64,000 bases of DNA from Mucilaginibacter dorajii (lineage in GTDB: Bacteria > Bacteroidota > Bacteroidia > Sphingobacteriales > Sphingobacteriaceae). Location of the stretch: assembly GCF_024808255.1 (NCBI RefSeq), contig NZ_JANTYS010000006.1, positions 1 to 64,000 on the forward strand. Reading direction: 5' to 3'. This document shows positions 39,293-47,241 of this stretch, piece by piece. Under the pieces are notes generated by a model. That model made no database searches, was not told the DNA's origin, and saw only the letters and a list, made by a program, of their open reading frames with translations. The position numbers and the translations under genes were made by a program. The first letter of the stretch is position 1, and every line of letters begins with the position of its first letter.

Positions 39293-39929
39293 GGCCCAAA
39301 AATACAGAATTTATATTAACGAAAAAGTTATCCTTTTAACAGAATCAGTGCCTCATGGAGTAGAGTTTTATGAAAAGCTTGAGGCAGAGACTTTTGACCT
39401 CAAAATAATTTACACCTGGATACTGGCAAACCCTAAAAAGTTGTTTTATATTTTATGTAAGGATCCCAAAGCTTTTTTAAAAACTATTAAAAAGAGCATT
39501 ACGCTTATTGAGGCAGCCGGCGGATTGGTAAAAAATACCGCGGGCCTTTATTTATTCATTTACCGTAATGATAAATGGGATTTGCCTAAAGGTAAAATAG
39601 AAAAGGACGAAAAAGTAAAAGAAGCCGCCGTACGCGAGGTAGAAGAGGAGTGCGGTATAAAAGTGAGCAAGCTGAACGAAAAGATTTGTAAAACCTACCA
39701 TGTTTACATTAACCGGGGCGAAATTGTGCTTAAAAAAACGCACTGGTTTAGCATGGATTGTAAGGGTAAAGAAAAATTAAAACCTCAGAAAGAGGAAGGT
39801 ATTACCGATGTGCGCTGGTTTGAAAAACACCATATTGAACCCATTATTGATAATACTTTTCCATCTATATTAGATGTGCTGCATAAAGAAAAGCTGGCTA
39901 CAAATAAGCTAATGCCTCAGCAGGGATAA
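39291..39929 (+). CDS. NUDIX hydrolase
   Basis: A 212-residue protein starting at MAQKYRIYINEKVILL. A longer frame to 39213 would read through pyrE antisense and is unlikely. The N-terminal 75 or so residues are a separate small domain. The NUDIX box GKIEKDEKVKEAAVREVEEECGI (about 106-128) is complete (GX5EX7REUXEEXGU). The substrate is unknown; the WDLPKGK context is that of diadenosine polyphosphate or nucleotide-sugar hydrolases. Its start codon overlaps the pyrE start divergently, and its 3' end overlaps coaD by 32 bases convergently, so it is packed tightly between opposing genes. Confidence 0.85.
   Translation: MAQKYRIYINEKVILLTESVPHGVEFYEKLEAETFDLKIIYTWILANPKKLFYILCKDPKAFLKTIKKSITLIEAAGGLVKNTAGLYLFIYRNDKWDLPKGKIEKDEKVKEAAVREVEEECGIKVSKLNEKICKTYHVYINRGEIVLKKTHWFSMDCKGKEKLKPQKEEGITDVRWFEKHHIEPIIDNTFPSILDVLHKEKLATNKLMPQQG
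39297..39304 (-). promoter_or_regulatory. -7 element of pyrE, 4 bases from the start codon
   Basis: TATTTTTG-GGCC-ATG on the minus strand. The expected transcription start falls at or within a base or two of the ATG, predicting a leaderless message. The element lies within codons 3-5 of the NUDIX gene. Confidence 0.4.
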
Positions 39930-40359
39930 ATTGGGCTACATCGCCATGGTGACGCATAATTTCGCGCACAATGGTTGAGCTGATGGATGAGTAACCTGGC
40001 TTGCTTACAATAAAGATGCTTTCAATATCGGGTACCAAAGCATGGTTCATCTGGGCTATCGCTTTCTCGTATTCAAAATCTGATACGGTACGGATACCCC
40101 TGATCATGTAAGTAGCACCTATACTTTTACAAAAGTTTACGGTTAAGCCTTCGTAAGCAACAATATGTATGCGGTCGTCGTGTTTAAACACTGCCCTTAG
40201 CATTTGTTCGCGGGTTTCTATGCTTAAAAAACCTTGTTTGCTGCTGTTGGCACCTATGCCGATGTAAACCTTATCAAAAAGGTTTACAGATCGTTTTACG
40301 ATATCCACATGGGCCTTGGTAACCGGGTCAAATGAACCAGGGAAAAGAGCGATCTTCAT
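39898..40359 (-). CDS. coaD: Phosphopantetheine adenylyltransferase
   Basis: A 153-residue enzyme that adenylates 4'-phosphopantetheine to dephospho-CoA. The nucleotidyltransferase motif FPGSFDPVTKAHVDIV (about 5-20, THxGH-like variant TKAH), YMIRGIRTVSDFEYEKAIAQMN (about 85-106) and YSSISSTIVREI (about 122-133) are all present. The length is standard. A TTG-N21-TACTTTTG promoter lies upstream. The 3' end overlaps the convergent NUDIX gene. Confidence 0.95.
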   Translation of the reverse strand: MKIALFPGSFDPVTKAHVDIVKRSVNLFDKVYIGIGANSSKQGFLSIETREQMLRAVFKHDDRIHIVAYEGLTVNFCKSIGATYMIRGIRTVSDFEYEKAIAQMNHALVPDIESIFIVSKPGYSSISSTIVREIMRHHGDVAQFIPAEALAYL

Positions 40360-40381
40360 AGTACTGATGTTAATGCCTTAC

Positions 40382-40413
40382 CAAAAGTAACAATGATTTT
40401 GAATGTTTGGCAA
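40382..40413 (-). promoter_or_regulatory. Promoter of coaD (TTG-N21-TACTTTTG)
   Basis: On the minus strand TTG (40411-40413) is 21 bases from TACTTTTG (40382-40389). The -7 element ends 22 bases before the coaD ATG. Confidence 0.45.
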
Positions 40414-40425
40414 CTTAAGTGCAAT

Positions 40426-40794
40426 TTAAACCGCTTCAATATCCTCAAGGTTATAATAAACCGTAAGCCCGTTTTCTTTAGCTATCCGTACATCCTCGTC
40501 GGCCCCTTTTGAGGCACCCGCAATTCTGAAAATGGCATCGCATTTGGCAAGTACGCGGTGCGATACCGGGTAGGAGATCTCCTCGTAAGCTTCATCACCA
40601 GGGTATTTTGAACCGGCCTGTTTTAAAAGCGGCAATGCAAACCACTCGCCAACAACCGGGATATGGCCGGCCCTGAAAATAGGGAGCGCTGCTTCTTCCA
40701 GCTTCCTTAAGTTTTCGGCCATCAACGCCGGGTTATCATTGGTGCCGGAGCGGTACGGCCCGGCTATTAAAATAAGTAAAGGCTTGTTGCTCAT
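40426..40794 (-). CDS. DUF4406-like (nucleoside 2-deoxyribosyltransferase-fold) protein
   Basis: A 122-residue cytoplasmic protein with [16 protein letters not shown] (about 7-22) and [26 protein letters not shown] (about 89-114), the pattern of DUF4406. This family is distantly related to nucleoside 2-deoxyribosyltransferases. The start overlaps the stop of the NudK-like gene by 4 bases (ATGA), so the two are translationally coupled. Its role is unknown; the pairing with a NUDIX enzyme hints at nucleotide or nucleotide-sugar salvage. Confidence 0.7.
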   Translation of the reverse strand: MSNKPLLILIAGPYRSGTNDNPALMAENLRKLEEAALPIFRAGHIPVVGEWFALPLLKQAGSKYPGDEAYEEISYPVSHRVLAKCDAIFRIAGASKGADEDVRIAKENGLTVYYNLEDIEAV

Positions 40795-41369
40795 GATAGT
40801 AAATTGCTTATTTGCAGGTGTTGTAAAAGCATAATGGTTTTGCCGTCTTTGATTTCGCCGGTATTGATCATTTGCATAGTCTGGGTAAAAGGTAGTTCCA
40901 GTACTTCTATATCTTCATGTTCATGATCCAGGCCGCCGCCATCGCTTACTTTCATATCGCTGGTGTATTCGGCAATAAAAAAGTAAAGCAGTTCAGTAAC
41001 TGATCCCGGCGACATATAGGCCTCAAATACCTTTTTAATATTGCTCACCTGGTAGCCTGTTTCTTCTTCGGTTTCGCGGCGGATGCAGTCTTCGGCATTG
41101 TCTTTATCAAGTAAACCACCACAACATTCAATCAGCATGCCGCTTTCGTTGCCGTTAACGTAAGTTGGGATCCTGAACTGCCGGGTGAGGATCACCGTTT
41201 TTTTATCCATGTTATATAAAAGGATGGTTGCCCCGTTGCCGCGGTCATAAGCTTCTCTTGTAATTATTGATACCTCCCCATCATTTTTAGTAGCCTCAAA
41301 AGTTAGTTTATACAGCGTGTACCAGTTGTTTGACAGGATATCCTTTTTTAATATTTTGATTTTATTCAT
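40791..41369 (-). CDS. nudK: GDP-mannose pyrophosphatase NudK-like NUDIX hydrolase
   Basis: A 192-residue NUDIX enzyme. The box region [25 protein letters not shown] (about 81-105), [18 protein letters not shown] and [26 protein letters not shown] closely follow E. coli NudK, which cleaves GDP-mannose to GMP and mannose 1-phosphate. It overlaps the DUF4406 gene by 4 bases. It is divergent from a DeoR-type regulator across a 57-base gap holding TTGATT repeats, so the regulator probably controls it. Confidence 0.88.
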   Translation of the reverse strand: MNKIKILKKDILSNNWYTLYKLTFEATKNDGEVSIITREAYDRGNGATILLYNMDKKTVILTRQFRIPTYVNGNESGMLIECCGGLLDKDNAEDCIRRETEEETGYQVSNIKKVFEAYMSPGSVTELLYFFIAEYTSDMKVSDGGGLDHEHEDIEVLELPFTQTMQMINTGEIKDGKTIMLLQHLQISNLLS

Positions 41370-41373
41370 TTAT

Positions 41374-41399
41374 TTGATTGTTATTAATCAATTTTGATT
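41374..41399. promoter_or_regulatory. TTGATT/AATCAA operator-like repeats between nudK and deoR-type gene
   Basis: TTGATT (41374-41379), AATCAA (41386-41391) and TTGATT (41394-41399) form an inverted repeat with a third half-site in the 57-base divergent gap. The DeoR-type protein is the likely binder. Confidence 0.45.
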
Positions 41400-41426
41400 A
41401 TTTTTGAACGAATTAACAATATTTAA

Positions 41427-42176
41427 ATGAACTTTCAAAAAAGAAAACAAAATATACTTGATAAACTGAATATTACCGGCGAGGTAGACGTCAAGCAACT
41501 TGCTATGGAACTGGCCATTTCTGAGATCACCATTCGCAGGGATTTAAACCAGTTGGCTAATGATGGCTTGCTTTACCGTACCCATGGCGGAGGAATGAAA
41601 GTTGATCCTTTGGCAAAACCTGTTGATTTTATAAATAAATCGGCCCAAAATGCCGCGGTAAAGGATGAGATCTGCCGTAAAGCTGCCGAACATATTCACG
41701 ACGGAGATATTATTTTTATGGATTGCGGCAGCACCGTATTCAGGCTTTGCCCGTTTATAAAAAATAAAAAGATTAAAGTAATTACCAACTCTTTGCCAGT
41801 GATTTACGAATTGCAAAATTGCGCTGTATCCTTAAACATTATAGGAGGGGAGTTTGACAGCGAAAGACAGGCCGTACACGGCAAAATAGCCAACGAGCAT
41901 ATAGCCAGGTATCGTGCCGGTAAGGCATTTTTAGGTGTGGATGGAGTTTCACAAAACGGTCTGTTTGCCAACAGCGAATTAGAGGCCGAAATAACATCGG
42001 CTTATATTAACCAAAGCGCTTATACCTACTTGCTATGCGATGCAGGCAAAATAGGGAAGGAAACCTATCTCAAATTCGCTGATATAAACCAGGTTGAGGC
42101 TATCATTACTAACGCCAAGGATGGGCAACTTAGTTGTTTTAAGGATACTGCTTTAGCTATTTTGCAGGTGAAATGA
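41427..42176 (+). CDS. DeoR/GlpR-family transcriptional regulator
   Basis: A 249-residue regulator. The N-terminal winged helix has VDVKQLAMELAISEITIRRDLNQLANDGLLYRTHGGG (about 19-55). The sugar-phosphate sensor domain (about 75-230) has IIFMDCGSTVFRLCPF, ITNSLPVI and FLGVDGVSQNGLF, as in DeoRC proteins. The effector is probably a phosphorylated sugar or nucleoside breakdown product. The divergent nudK/DUF4406 pair is the likely target. Confidence 0.92.
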   Translation: MNFQKRKQNILDKLNITGEVDVKQLAMELAISEITIRRDLNQLANDGLLYRTHGGGMKVDPLAKPVDFINKSAQNAAVKDEICRKAAEHIHDGDIIFMDCGSTVFRLCPFIKNKKIKVITNSLPVIYELQNCAVSLNIIGGEFDSERQAVHGKIANEHIARYRAGKAFLGVDGVSQNGLFANSELEAEITSAYINQSAYTYLLCDAGKIGKETYLKFADINQVEAIITNAKDGQLSCFKDTALAILQVK

Positions 42177-42188
42177 TAAGGCTAAAAA

Positions 42189-43202
42189 CTATTTTATTTT
42201 TTGCGCAAAGCCAAAGCGATTCGTTTTTTTACCTAAACCCGGTAATTGATCAAAGGCCTGGTATAAAATATGGTTGTTATTTGTTACAATGCCCTTGAAA
42301 ATACCAGCTATGTTTTTCTGCAACGCATCATTTTCTTTTCGCAACGCGGCAGTATCTGCAAGGTTAATGTTGGTTTTGTAATTAATTGAAGGATAAATAC
42401 CTTCTTTCCCTTTTTCGCCAATAAATTGTGGATTCACACCAAAAATAACCGGATTGGTTTTTATCTGATTAACAGTAATAGGAAATTTATAAAAGGTGTT
42501 TGCCTCTTTCAAAATTTTTGAATAGAGGTCTTTCATTTCCGATTCGTTTTTATACTTAAAATATGTACCTCCCGGGCTTCCTATCTGTCCGGCAATAATA
42601 ATCATATCTGCCGCGTCAATTAAATCCCCTGTATTGTAAAGTTTTAGAGCATATTTATAATAACCAGGCGCATTTTTCCCAATAATCTCGTATTCGCCCA
42701 TCTGCAGTATGTTCAATTTCCAGTCATCGCCGTGCTTTCCGTAAATGGCAATAATTAGCATACTGTTTACAGTGCCCGTGGTTTTTAACAATGATACATA
42801 CATTTCTTTATTTAGTGCCAGGTAGTTAACTATATAGTCATCTGTGCTACTAATTGTAGGCATTACGGTATTAGATATGTTTGTTGTGGTATTTTTAACG
42901 TAATAACTGTCTATAGTCATGTAACCAGAGCTCGTTGTTTTAAGTGCGGGTCCAACTTGGTTAATAACGCTATCTAAACTTTTACCGGCGCCCTTTATTA
43001 ACTCAGGCGATAGAATTTGTTTTAGATCAGTGAGGTCCTGCCTTTTGATATCATCATAAAGTTGCTTGTTTAAAAGTTCAACCTGGCTTTTTATCTCTGG
43101 CTCAATATGGTCGTTAACCCAGGTGCCAGAAGTGCCAACACGGCAGCTGGGGCCCAGCAAGCTTATGCCGACAATTGCAATTGCTGAAAGATATTTTTTC
43201 AT
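42189..43202 (-). CDS. Hypothetical secreted protein, possibly lipoprotein
   Basis: A 337-residue protein of no recognised family. The N-terminus MKKYLSAIAIVGISLLGPSC is a signal peptide; Cys20 could be lipidated, but the box (LGPSC) is atypical. The body alternates helices and beta strands, including a DUF3887-like stretch (ELLNKQLYDDIKRQDLTDLKQILSPEL) and WKLNILQMGEYEIIGKNAPGYYKYALKLYNTGDLIDA, suggesting an NTF2-like or TPR-like element. It is convergent with the DeoR gene (12-base gap) and follows rsmD on the same strand by 24 bases. Confidence 0.6.
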   Translation of the reverse strand: MKKYLSAIAIVGISLLGPSCRVGTSGTWVNDHIEPEIKSQVELLNKQLYDDIKRQDLTDLKQILSPELIKGAGKSLDSVINQVGPALKTTSSGYMTIDSYYVKNTTTNISNTVMPTISSTDDYIVNYLALNKEMYVSLLKTTGTVNSMLIIAIYGKHGDDWKLNILQMGEYEIIGKNAPGYYKYALKLYNTGDLIDAADMIIIAGQIGSPGGTYFKYKNESEMKDLYSKILKEANTFYKFPITVNQIKTNPVIFGVNPQFIGEKGKEGIYPSINYKTNINLADTAALRKENDALQKNIAGIFKGIVTNNNHILYQAFDQLPGLGKKTNRFGFAQKIK

Positions 43203-43226
43203 TTAGTGGATAAGGTTAGGAATGTT

Positions 43227-43763
43227 TTACTCAGCTTTAAAAAACGAAAATGACGAATGCCCATATTTACGCTGCTCCACAAAACCAGGTTGCTGGCTTA
43301 AGTTTTGCATCGATTGATGTTCAACTATTAGCAACGCGCCGGGCAGCAGGATATTCCGCTCAAAAACTATTTTAGGGATCTCGGGTATTTTATTCAGATC
43401 GTACGGAGGATCGGCAAAAACAAGATCGTATTGTTCGGTTTCTATCTGCAGGTATTTAAAAACGTCCTCTTTATAAACTTTGATCTGATTTAGCTTATGC
43501 TGCCGCGATATATCTTTCAGGTAGTTTACGCAATGGATGCTCCTGTCAACAGATATGACTTCGGCCGCGCCTCTTGATGCAAATTCCATGCTGATATTAC
43601 CGGTACCGCTAAACAGATCAAGTACTTTGATATCTTCAAATTCAATTTGATTAAGAAGAATATTGAACAACGCTTCTTTGGCCAGATCGGTAGTGGGCCG
43701 TACCGGTAAATTTGTGGGTGGATTAAGCCTTAACCCTCTTAAAGTACCTCCGATGATACGCAT
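43227..43763 (-). CDS. rsmD: 16S rRNA (guanine(966)-N2)-methyltransferase
   Basis: A 178-residue SAM-dependent methyltransferase. MRIIGGTLRGLRLNPP is the typical RsmD start. VLDLFSGTGNISMEFASRGA is the SAM-binding motif I and LVFADPPYDL is the catalytic motif IV (DPPY). It methylates G966 of 16S rRNA in the assembled 30S subunit. The start overlaps the DUF3822 gene by 25 bases, implying coupled translation. Confidence 0.95.
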   Translation of the reverse strand: MRIIGGTLRGLRLNPPTNLPVRPTTDLAKEALFNILLNQIEFEDIKVLDLFSGTGNISMEFASRGAAEVISVDRSIHCVNYLKDISRQHKLNQIKVYKEDVFKYLQIETEQYDLVFADPPYDLNKIPEIPKIVFERNILLPGALLIVEHQSMQNLSQQPGFVEQRKYGHSSFSFFKAE

Positions 43764-44551
43764 AATGACAGGGCAGCAAGTGAAAGAATTTTATGGCTTT
43801 CAATTTCGTAGGGCAATTGCAGTGTTTCAATCGTGTTGATAGCTACTTTATCAAAAAACTCCGCGAGGCGACTGATGTTTTTATCCTCAGCCTCAACATC
43901 GCCACTTAAATAGATGTACGTGTAAGCAGGTTGTAAACCCAATTCGGTAGTTACTAAAGATACAAAGTAAGCCAATTCATCCTCGCCGGTAAATTCAAAA
44001 GTATTGTAAAAACGCAGTTTGGTAAAGTTGAAGTTGGCAATTTCGACAGTTTGACCGCTGATGTTCAGGTAAAGGTCCCTATCGCCGGGCTGATTTCTGG
44101 CAATAGCGTTAAGCCAGCCTTTCGACGCGAAAACACTGTTACGTAAGCCAAATTCGTCAGCTGCATTAAGCACACTTTCTGGAGTTTTATAGATGATCAG
44201 GTTTTTGCTGTCCAGTGGCTGGGCCAAAACTTTTTCATCAGTGTTTACATCCAGGAAACGGGCAAGATCCGCCAGTTTATCCTGTTTAAAAATGCTTTGC
44301 GGTATTAAGGAAAATCCTGTGGCGGGTAAGCCAATCACTACTTTTTTATAGTTTGCCGATAAAAGATCAAGCAGCTCCTGCGGATTGCTTAACTCATCCA
44401 GCGGATGGTTATTTGCCGCGGCTATTAGTTTGTTTTGATCGCTTACCGCGTATGAAAATGATGATTTATCCAGTTGTAGCAACAAATTATAATCCTGAGC
44501 CTTATCCAGACTAAAGTCATCATCGTGGTAATTGTAGTATTGTTCGCTCAT
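43739..44551 (-). CDS. DUF3822 family protein
   Basis: A 270-residue cytoplasmic protein of the Bacteroidota-specific DUF3822 family, usually found next to rsmD. It has an actin/ASKHA-like pattern (LQLDKSSFSYAVSDQNKLIAA, YLNISGQTVEIANFNFTKLRFYNTFEF, YIYLSGDVEAED), resembling a degenerate Hsp70/actin ATPase fold, but its activity is unknown. It overlaps rsmD by 25 bases. A TACTTTTG element lies 10 bases upstream. Confidence 0.85.
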   Translation of the reverse strand: MSEQYYNYHDDDFSLDKAQDYNLLLQLDKSSFSYAVSDQNKLIAAANNHPLDELSNPQELLDLLSANYKKVVIGLPATGFSLIPQSIFKQDKLADLARFLDVNTDEKVLAQPLDSKNLIIYKTPESVLNAADEFGLRNSVFASKGWLNAIARNQPGDRDLYLNISGQTVEIANFNFTKLRFYNTFEFTGEDELAYFVSLVTTELGLQPAYTYIYLSGDVEAEDKNISRLAEFFDKVAINTIETLQLPYEIESHKILSLAALSLCVSSEVL

Positions 44552-44561
44552 GCCAGTTTAA

Positions 44562-44569
44562 CAAAAGTA
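44562..44569 (-). promoter_or_regulatory. -7 element of the DUF3822-rsmD operon
   Basis: TACTTTTG on the minus strand, 10 bases before the DUF3822 start. It predicts a leader of only a few bases. No -33 element is clear. Confidence 0.38.
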
Positions 44570-44576
44570 ATATTTT

Positions 44577-44789
44577 TTAACAGTGAATATGTAAAATATT
44601 TATAGCAACAAACACCCAAATTGCAAACAGGATAAAAGGCGAAAATATACCACTTAAAACTTTACCTCCTGCTGATAACATAAATGCTCGGAAAGATGAA
44701 TCGGGAAGCAAGCTAAATAAAAGGTTTACACCCTTGTAAATACCGAAGATAAGGAGGATAGCAACAATCAAAACACCGATATTTTCCAT
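44577..44789 (-). CDS. Small membrane protein, two helices
   Basis: A 70-residue protein with hydrophobic helices at about 5-27 (IGVLIVAILLIFGIYKGVNLLF) and 45-68 (VLSGIFSPFILFAIWVFVAINIL). No family recognised. It stands alone between DUF3822 and another membrane protein on the same strand. Composition and the clear ATG support a real gene. Confidence 0.5.
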   Translation of the reverse strand: MENIGVLIVAILLIFGIYKGVNLLFSLLPDSSFRAFMLSAGGKVLSGIFSPFILFAIWVFVAINILHIHC

Positions 44790-44962
44790 AGCAAAAAAAA
44801 GTGCGGTTAAATATTGAAAATTAGAAGGTTTTTTAAATGTAGGATAAATTTATGAACAATTCTTTGATGGATGACGCCGCTTATGCAAAATAAAACATCT
44901 ATTAAGATCACCTTTCGGTTGATGTATTACGCTTAATCCCGCTACAAAAAAATGTTTTATGA

Positions 44963-45442
44963 CTATCTCAGTATCGAGCCAAAAAAAAGAATAATGATAA
45001 TAAATATAATCACTGGTCGCATTATCGGCCGTGGATAATAATCGTCATCTGGGAAATACTTTTTGAAAAAATAGCGTGTTAGTATTAATCCTGCAATTAT
45101 GTTAACCGCTATTTGTAAGCCGGTTATTGCAGATAATTGTAACAGTTGTTGTGTAGTGAACTGGCCCTTAGCGGCGATTGTTTTTTGCAGGGCTACGGTA
45201 TCTATTTTGACTCCCACAGTGCGTACAAGGTAGATGGAAAGAAAATAAAAGCCGAACATTACCAATAGTACCTGACTTATAACTTGTTTATAGCCTGCAA
45301 CCCATAAGTTTATGATTAGCAAAATACCCGCGTACATAGTGCTGAATACAGAGAAACCAAAAATTGCTCTTTTTGAGTAAATATCAACGTAATCTTCGTC
45401 CCGTATTTCTTTTTCCTCTATCGGGTCTTCATTAAATTCCAT
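44963..45442 (-). CDS. Hypothetical four-helix membrane protein
   Basis: A 159-residue protein starting at MEFNEDPIEEKEIRDEDY (the ATG at 45442; a TTG two codons earlier is less likely). An acidic, charged N-terminal 25 residues is followed by four hydrophobic helices (about 27-50, 57-77, 102-122, 139-157). Function unknown. It is divergent from the RecD-like helicase across 78 bases. Confidence 0.6.
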   Translation of the reverse strand: MEFNEDPIEEKEIRDEDYVDIYSKRAIFGFSVFSTMYAGILLIINLWVAGYKQVISQVLLVMFGFYFLSIYLVRTVGVKIDTVALQKTIAAKGQFTTQQLLQLSAITGLQIAVNIIAGLILTRYFFKKYFPDDDYYPRPIMRPVIIFIIIILFFGSILR

Positions 45443-45520
45443 GGTCAAATTTATAACTAATCCTGTTAGCTTTTTAATAAGGGTAAAGGTTTTTCAATTA
45501 CTTATCAGCATTTTTGCATA

Positions 45521-46942
45521 GTGACAGTAATTGATCATATCCGCAAAGCATTCCCGCATACACCAAACGGCCAGCAGTTGGAACTGTTCGACCGCCTGCA
45601 TGCCTTTTTGCAAAGTCGCGACGGCGACGAATGTTTTATACTGCGTGGTTATGCAGGTACGGGTAAAACAACCGTAGTAGGAGCCTTGGTTAAAGCGCTT
45701 AAGCAATATAATTATAGGTCGATATTATTGGCACCTACCGGCCGGGCCGCCAAAGTGATCACCAATTACTCGGGTAAAAAGGCCTTTACCATTCATAAAC
45801 GCATCTACCGCAAAAAGGCTGCTTTAACCTTAGATGATGGTTTTGCCATTGCTGATAATCTGGCCAGCGATACCTTGTTTATAGTTGATGAGGCATCAAT
45901 GATAAGCGATGAACCAATAGCCGGCAGGGCATCGTTGTTGTTTGACCTGTTACGTTACGTTTACAACGATAAAAACTGCAAGCTGATGCTGGTAGGGGAT
46001 ACCGCCCAGTTGCCGCCTGTAGGCTCTGATACAAGCCCCGCATTGAGCGAACAGATCATGAAGGATAAGTTCGGCCTCTCGGTTTTTAGATACGAATTAA
46101 CGGATGTATTGCGCCAGCAAAAGGATTCGGGCATTTTATTCAACGCCACCGAGATTCGCGACCTGATCAGGAAAGAAGAGCTTGTTGCTCCAAAGATTGT
46201 TACCAAGGGCTTTAAGGACGTGTACAGGATGACGGGCGAACGATTACCTGAAGGCCTGGAATATGCTTATAAAAAATACGGATATGATCGTACGTTGATC
46301 ATTTGCCGGTCGAATAAAAATGCCAACTTATATAACGGGCAAATTCGCAACCGCATCCTGTACCGAGAGGAAGAACTGACCGGGGGCGACCAGATCATGA
46401 TTGTGAAAAATAACTATTTCTGGCTAAAAGATAACGATGAAAACAGTACCGATTTTATTGCCAATGGCGATATTGCCCGGATAAAAAAAGTACGCCGAAC
46501 CGAAGATATGTACGGTTTCCGCTTTGCAGACGTGCAGATAGAGTTTATCGATTACGCCGAAGATCCGGTACTGGATTGCAAGATATTACTGGATACCCTA
46601 TATGCCGATTCGCCATCCTTATCACATGAAAATCAAAAGAAGTTTTATGAGGAAGTAATGAAGGATTATGCGCATCTCACCAATAAACGGGCTATGCACA
46701 ACGAACTAAAAATAAACCCGTACTACAACGCCCTGCAAATTAAATTTGCCTACGCCATTACCTGCCACAAAGCCCAGGGTGGCCAATGGGATGCCGTATT
46801 TGTTGATCAGGGCTATGTTACCGACGAGATGATCAATATGGATTTCCTCCGCTGGTTTTATACCGCTGTTACCCGTGCCACAACAGAATTGTTTTTGGTA
46901 AATTTTGATAACCGCTTTTACAAAGTGCCGGAGGTTTTTTAG
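45521..46942 (+). CDS. RecD-like superfamily 1 helicase/AAA ATPase
   Basis: A 473-residue cytoplasmic DNA helicase of the RecD/Dda type. Motif I is GYAGTGKTT (about 42-50), motif II DEASM (about 125), motif III MLVGDTAQLPPV (about 154-165) and the C-terminal UvrD_C_2 segment YAITCHKAQGGQWDAVFVD (about 415-433). It probably acts in repair or recombination. The start is GTG at 45521. A CATTTTTG element, one base from the -7 consensus, ends 4 bases before it. The stop codon overlaps a tandem repeat. Confidence 0.9.
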   Translation: MTVIDHIRKAFPHTPNGQQLELFDRLHAFLQSRDGDECFILRGYAGTGKTTVVGALVKALKQYNYRSILLAPTGRAAKVITNYSGKKAFTIHKRIYRKKAALTLDDGFAIADNLASDTLFIVDEASMISDEPIAGRASLLFDLLRYVYNDKNCKLMLVGDTAQLPPVGSDTSPALSEQIMKDKFGLSVFRYELTDVLRQQKDSGILFNATEIRDLIRKEELVAPKIVTKGFKDVYRMTGERLPEGLEYAYKKYGYDRTLIICRSNKNANLYNGQIRNRILYREEELTGGDQIMIVKNNYFWLKDNDENSTDFIANGDIARIKKVRRTEDMYGFRFADVQIEFIDYAEDPVLDCKILLDTLYADSPSLSHENQKKFYEEVMKDYAHLTNKRAMHNELKINPYYNALQIKFAYAITCHKAQGGQWDAVFVDQGYVTDEMINMDFLRWFYTAVTRATTELFLVNFDNRFYKVPEVF

Positions 46943-47014
46943 TCATTTGCTGCGCAGTCATTAGTCATTTGCTGCGCAGTCATTAGTCATTTCGCTTCGC
47001 TGTCATTAGTCATT
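46941..47014. repeat. Short tandem repeat (AGTCATTTGCTGCGCAGTCATT)
   Basis: Units at 46941-46962 and 46963-46984 are identical (22 bases). A third variant at 46985-47007 replaces GCTGCGCA with CGCTTCGCT, and a partial AGTCATTAG follows. The first unit begins inside the helicase stop codon. Each unit contains a small palindrome (TGCGCA). Confidence 0.85.
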
Positions 47015-47241
47015 AGGGCATTGGTTTTTGTGTTTTATTCCTTTGTCTGAAAATCTTTTATCCAAAAGTCTTTCATTCTTTGTCCCAAAAAAACTACCTT
47101 CACTGCATAATTACTTCAACAACATATCAAACAAGGATTGCCAAAAATCCGGCCTGCTAATTACAGGTTTTAAAAAACGCTGATCGCTTAGCGCAGTGTT
47201 TTTCTATGCTTGAATTTTACTAACTAATTTTAATTACCGTA
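47015..47241. other. Spacer upstream of the SnoaL-like gene, no gene seen
   Basis: About 230 AT-rich bases. I see no coding frame or clear promoter. Together with the tandem repeat it separates the helicase from the next gene. Confidence 0.4.

Noticed and set aside
46941-47014. Possible CRISPR-like array
   Set aside because: Units are directly adjacent 22-base repeats without unique spacers, only two and a half copies, and no cas genes; a simple tandem repeat.
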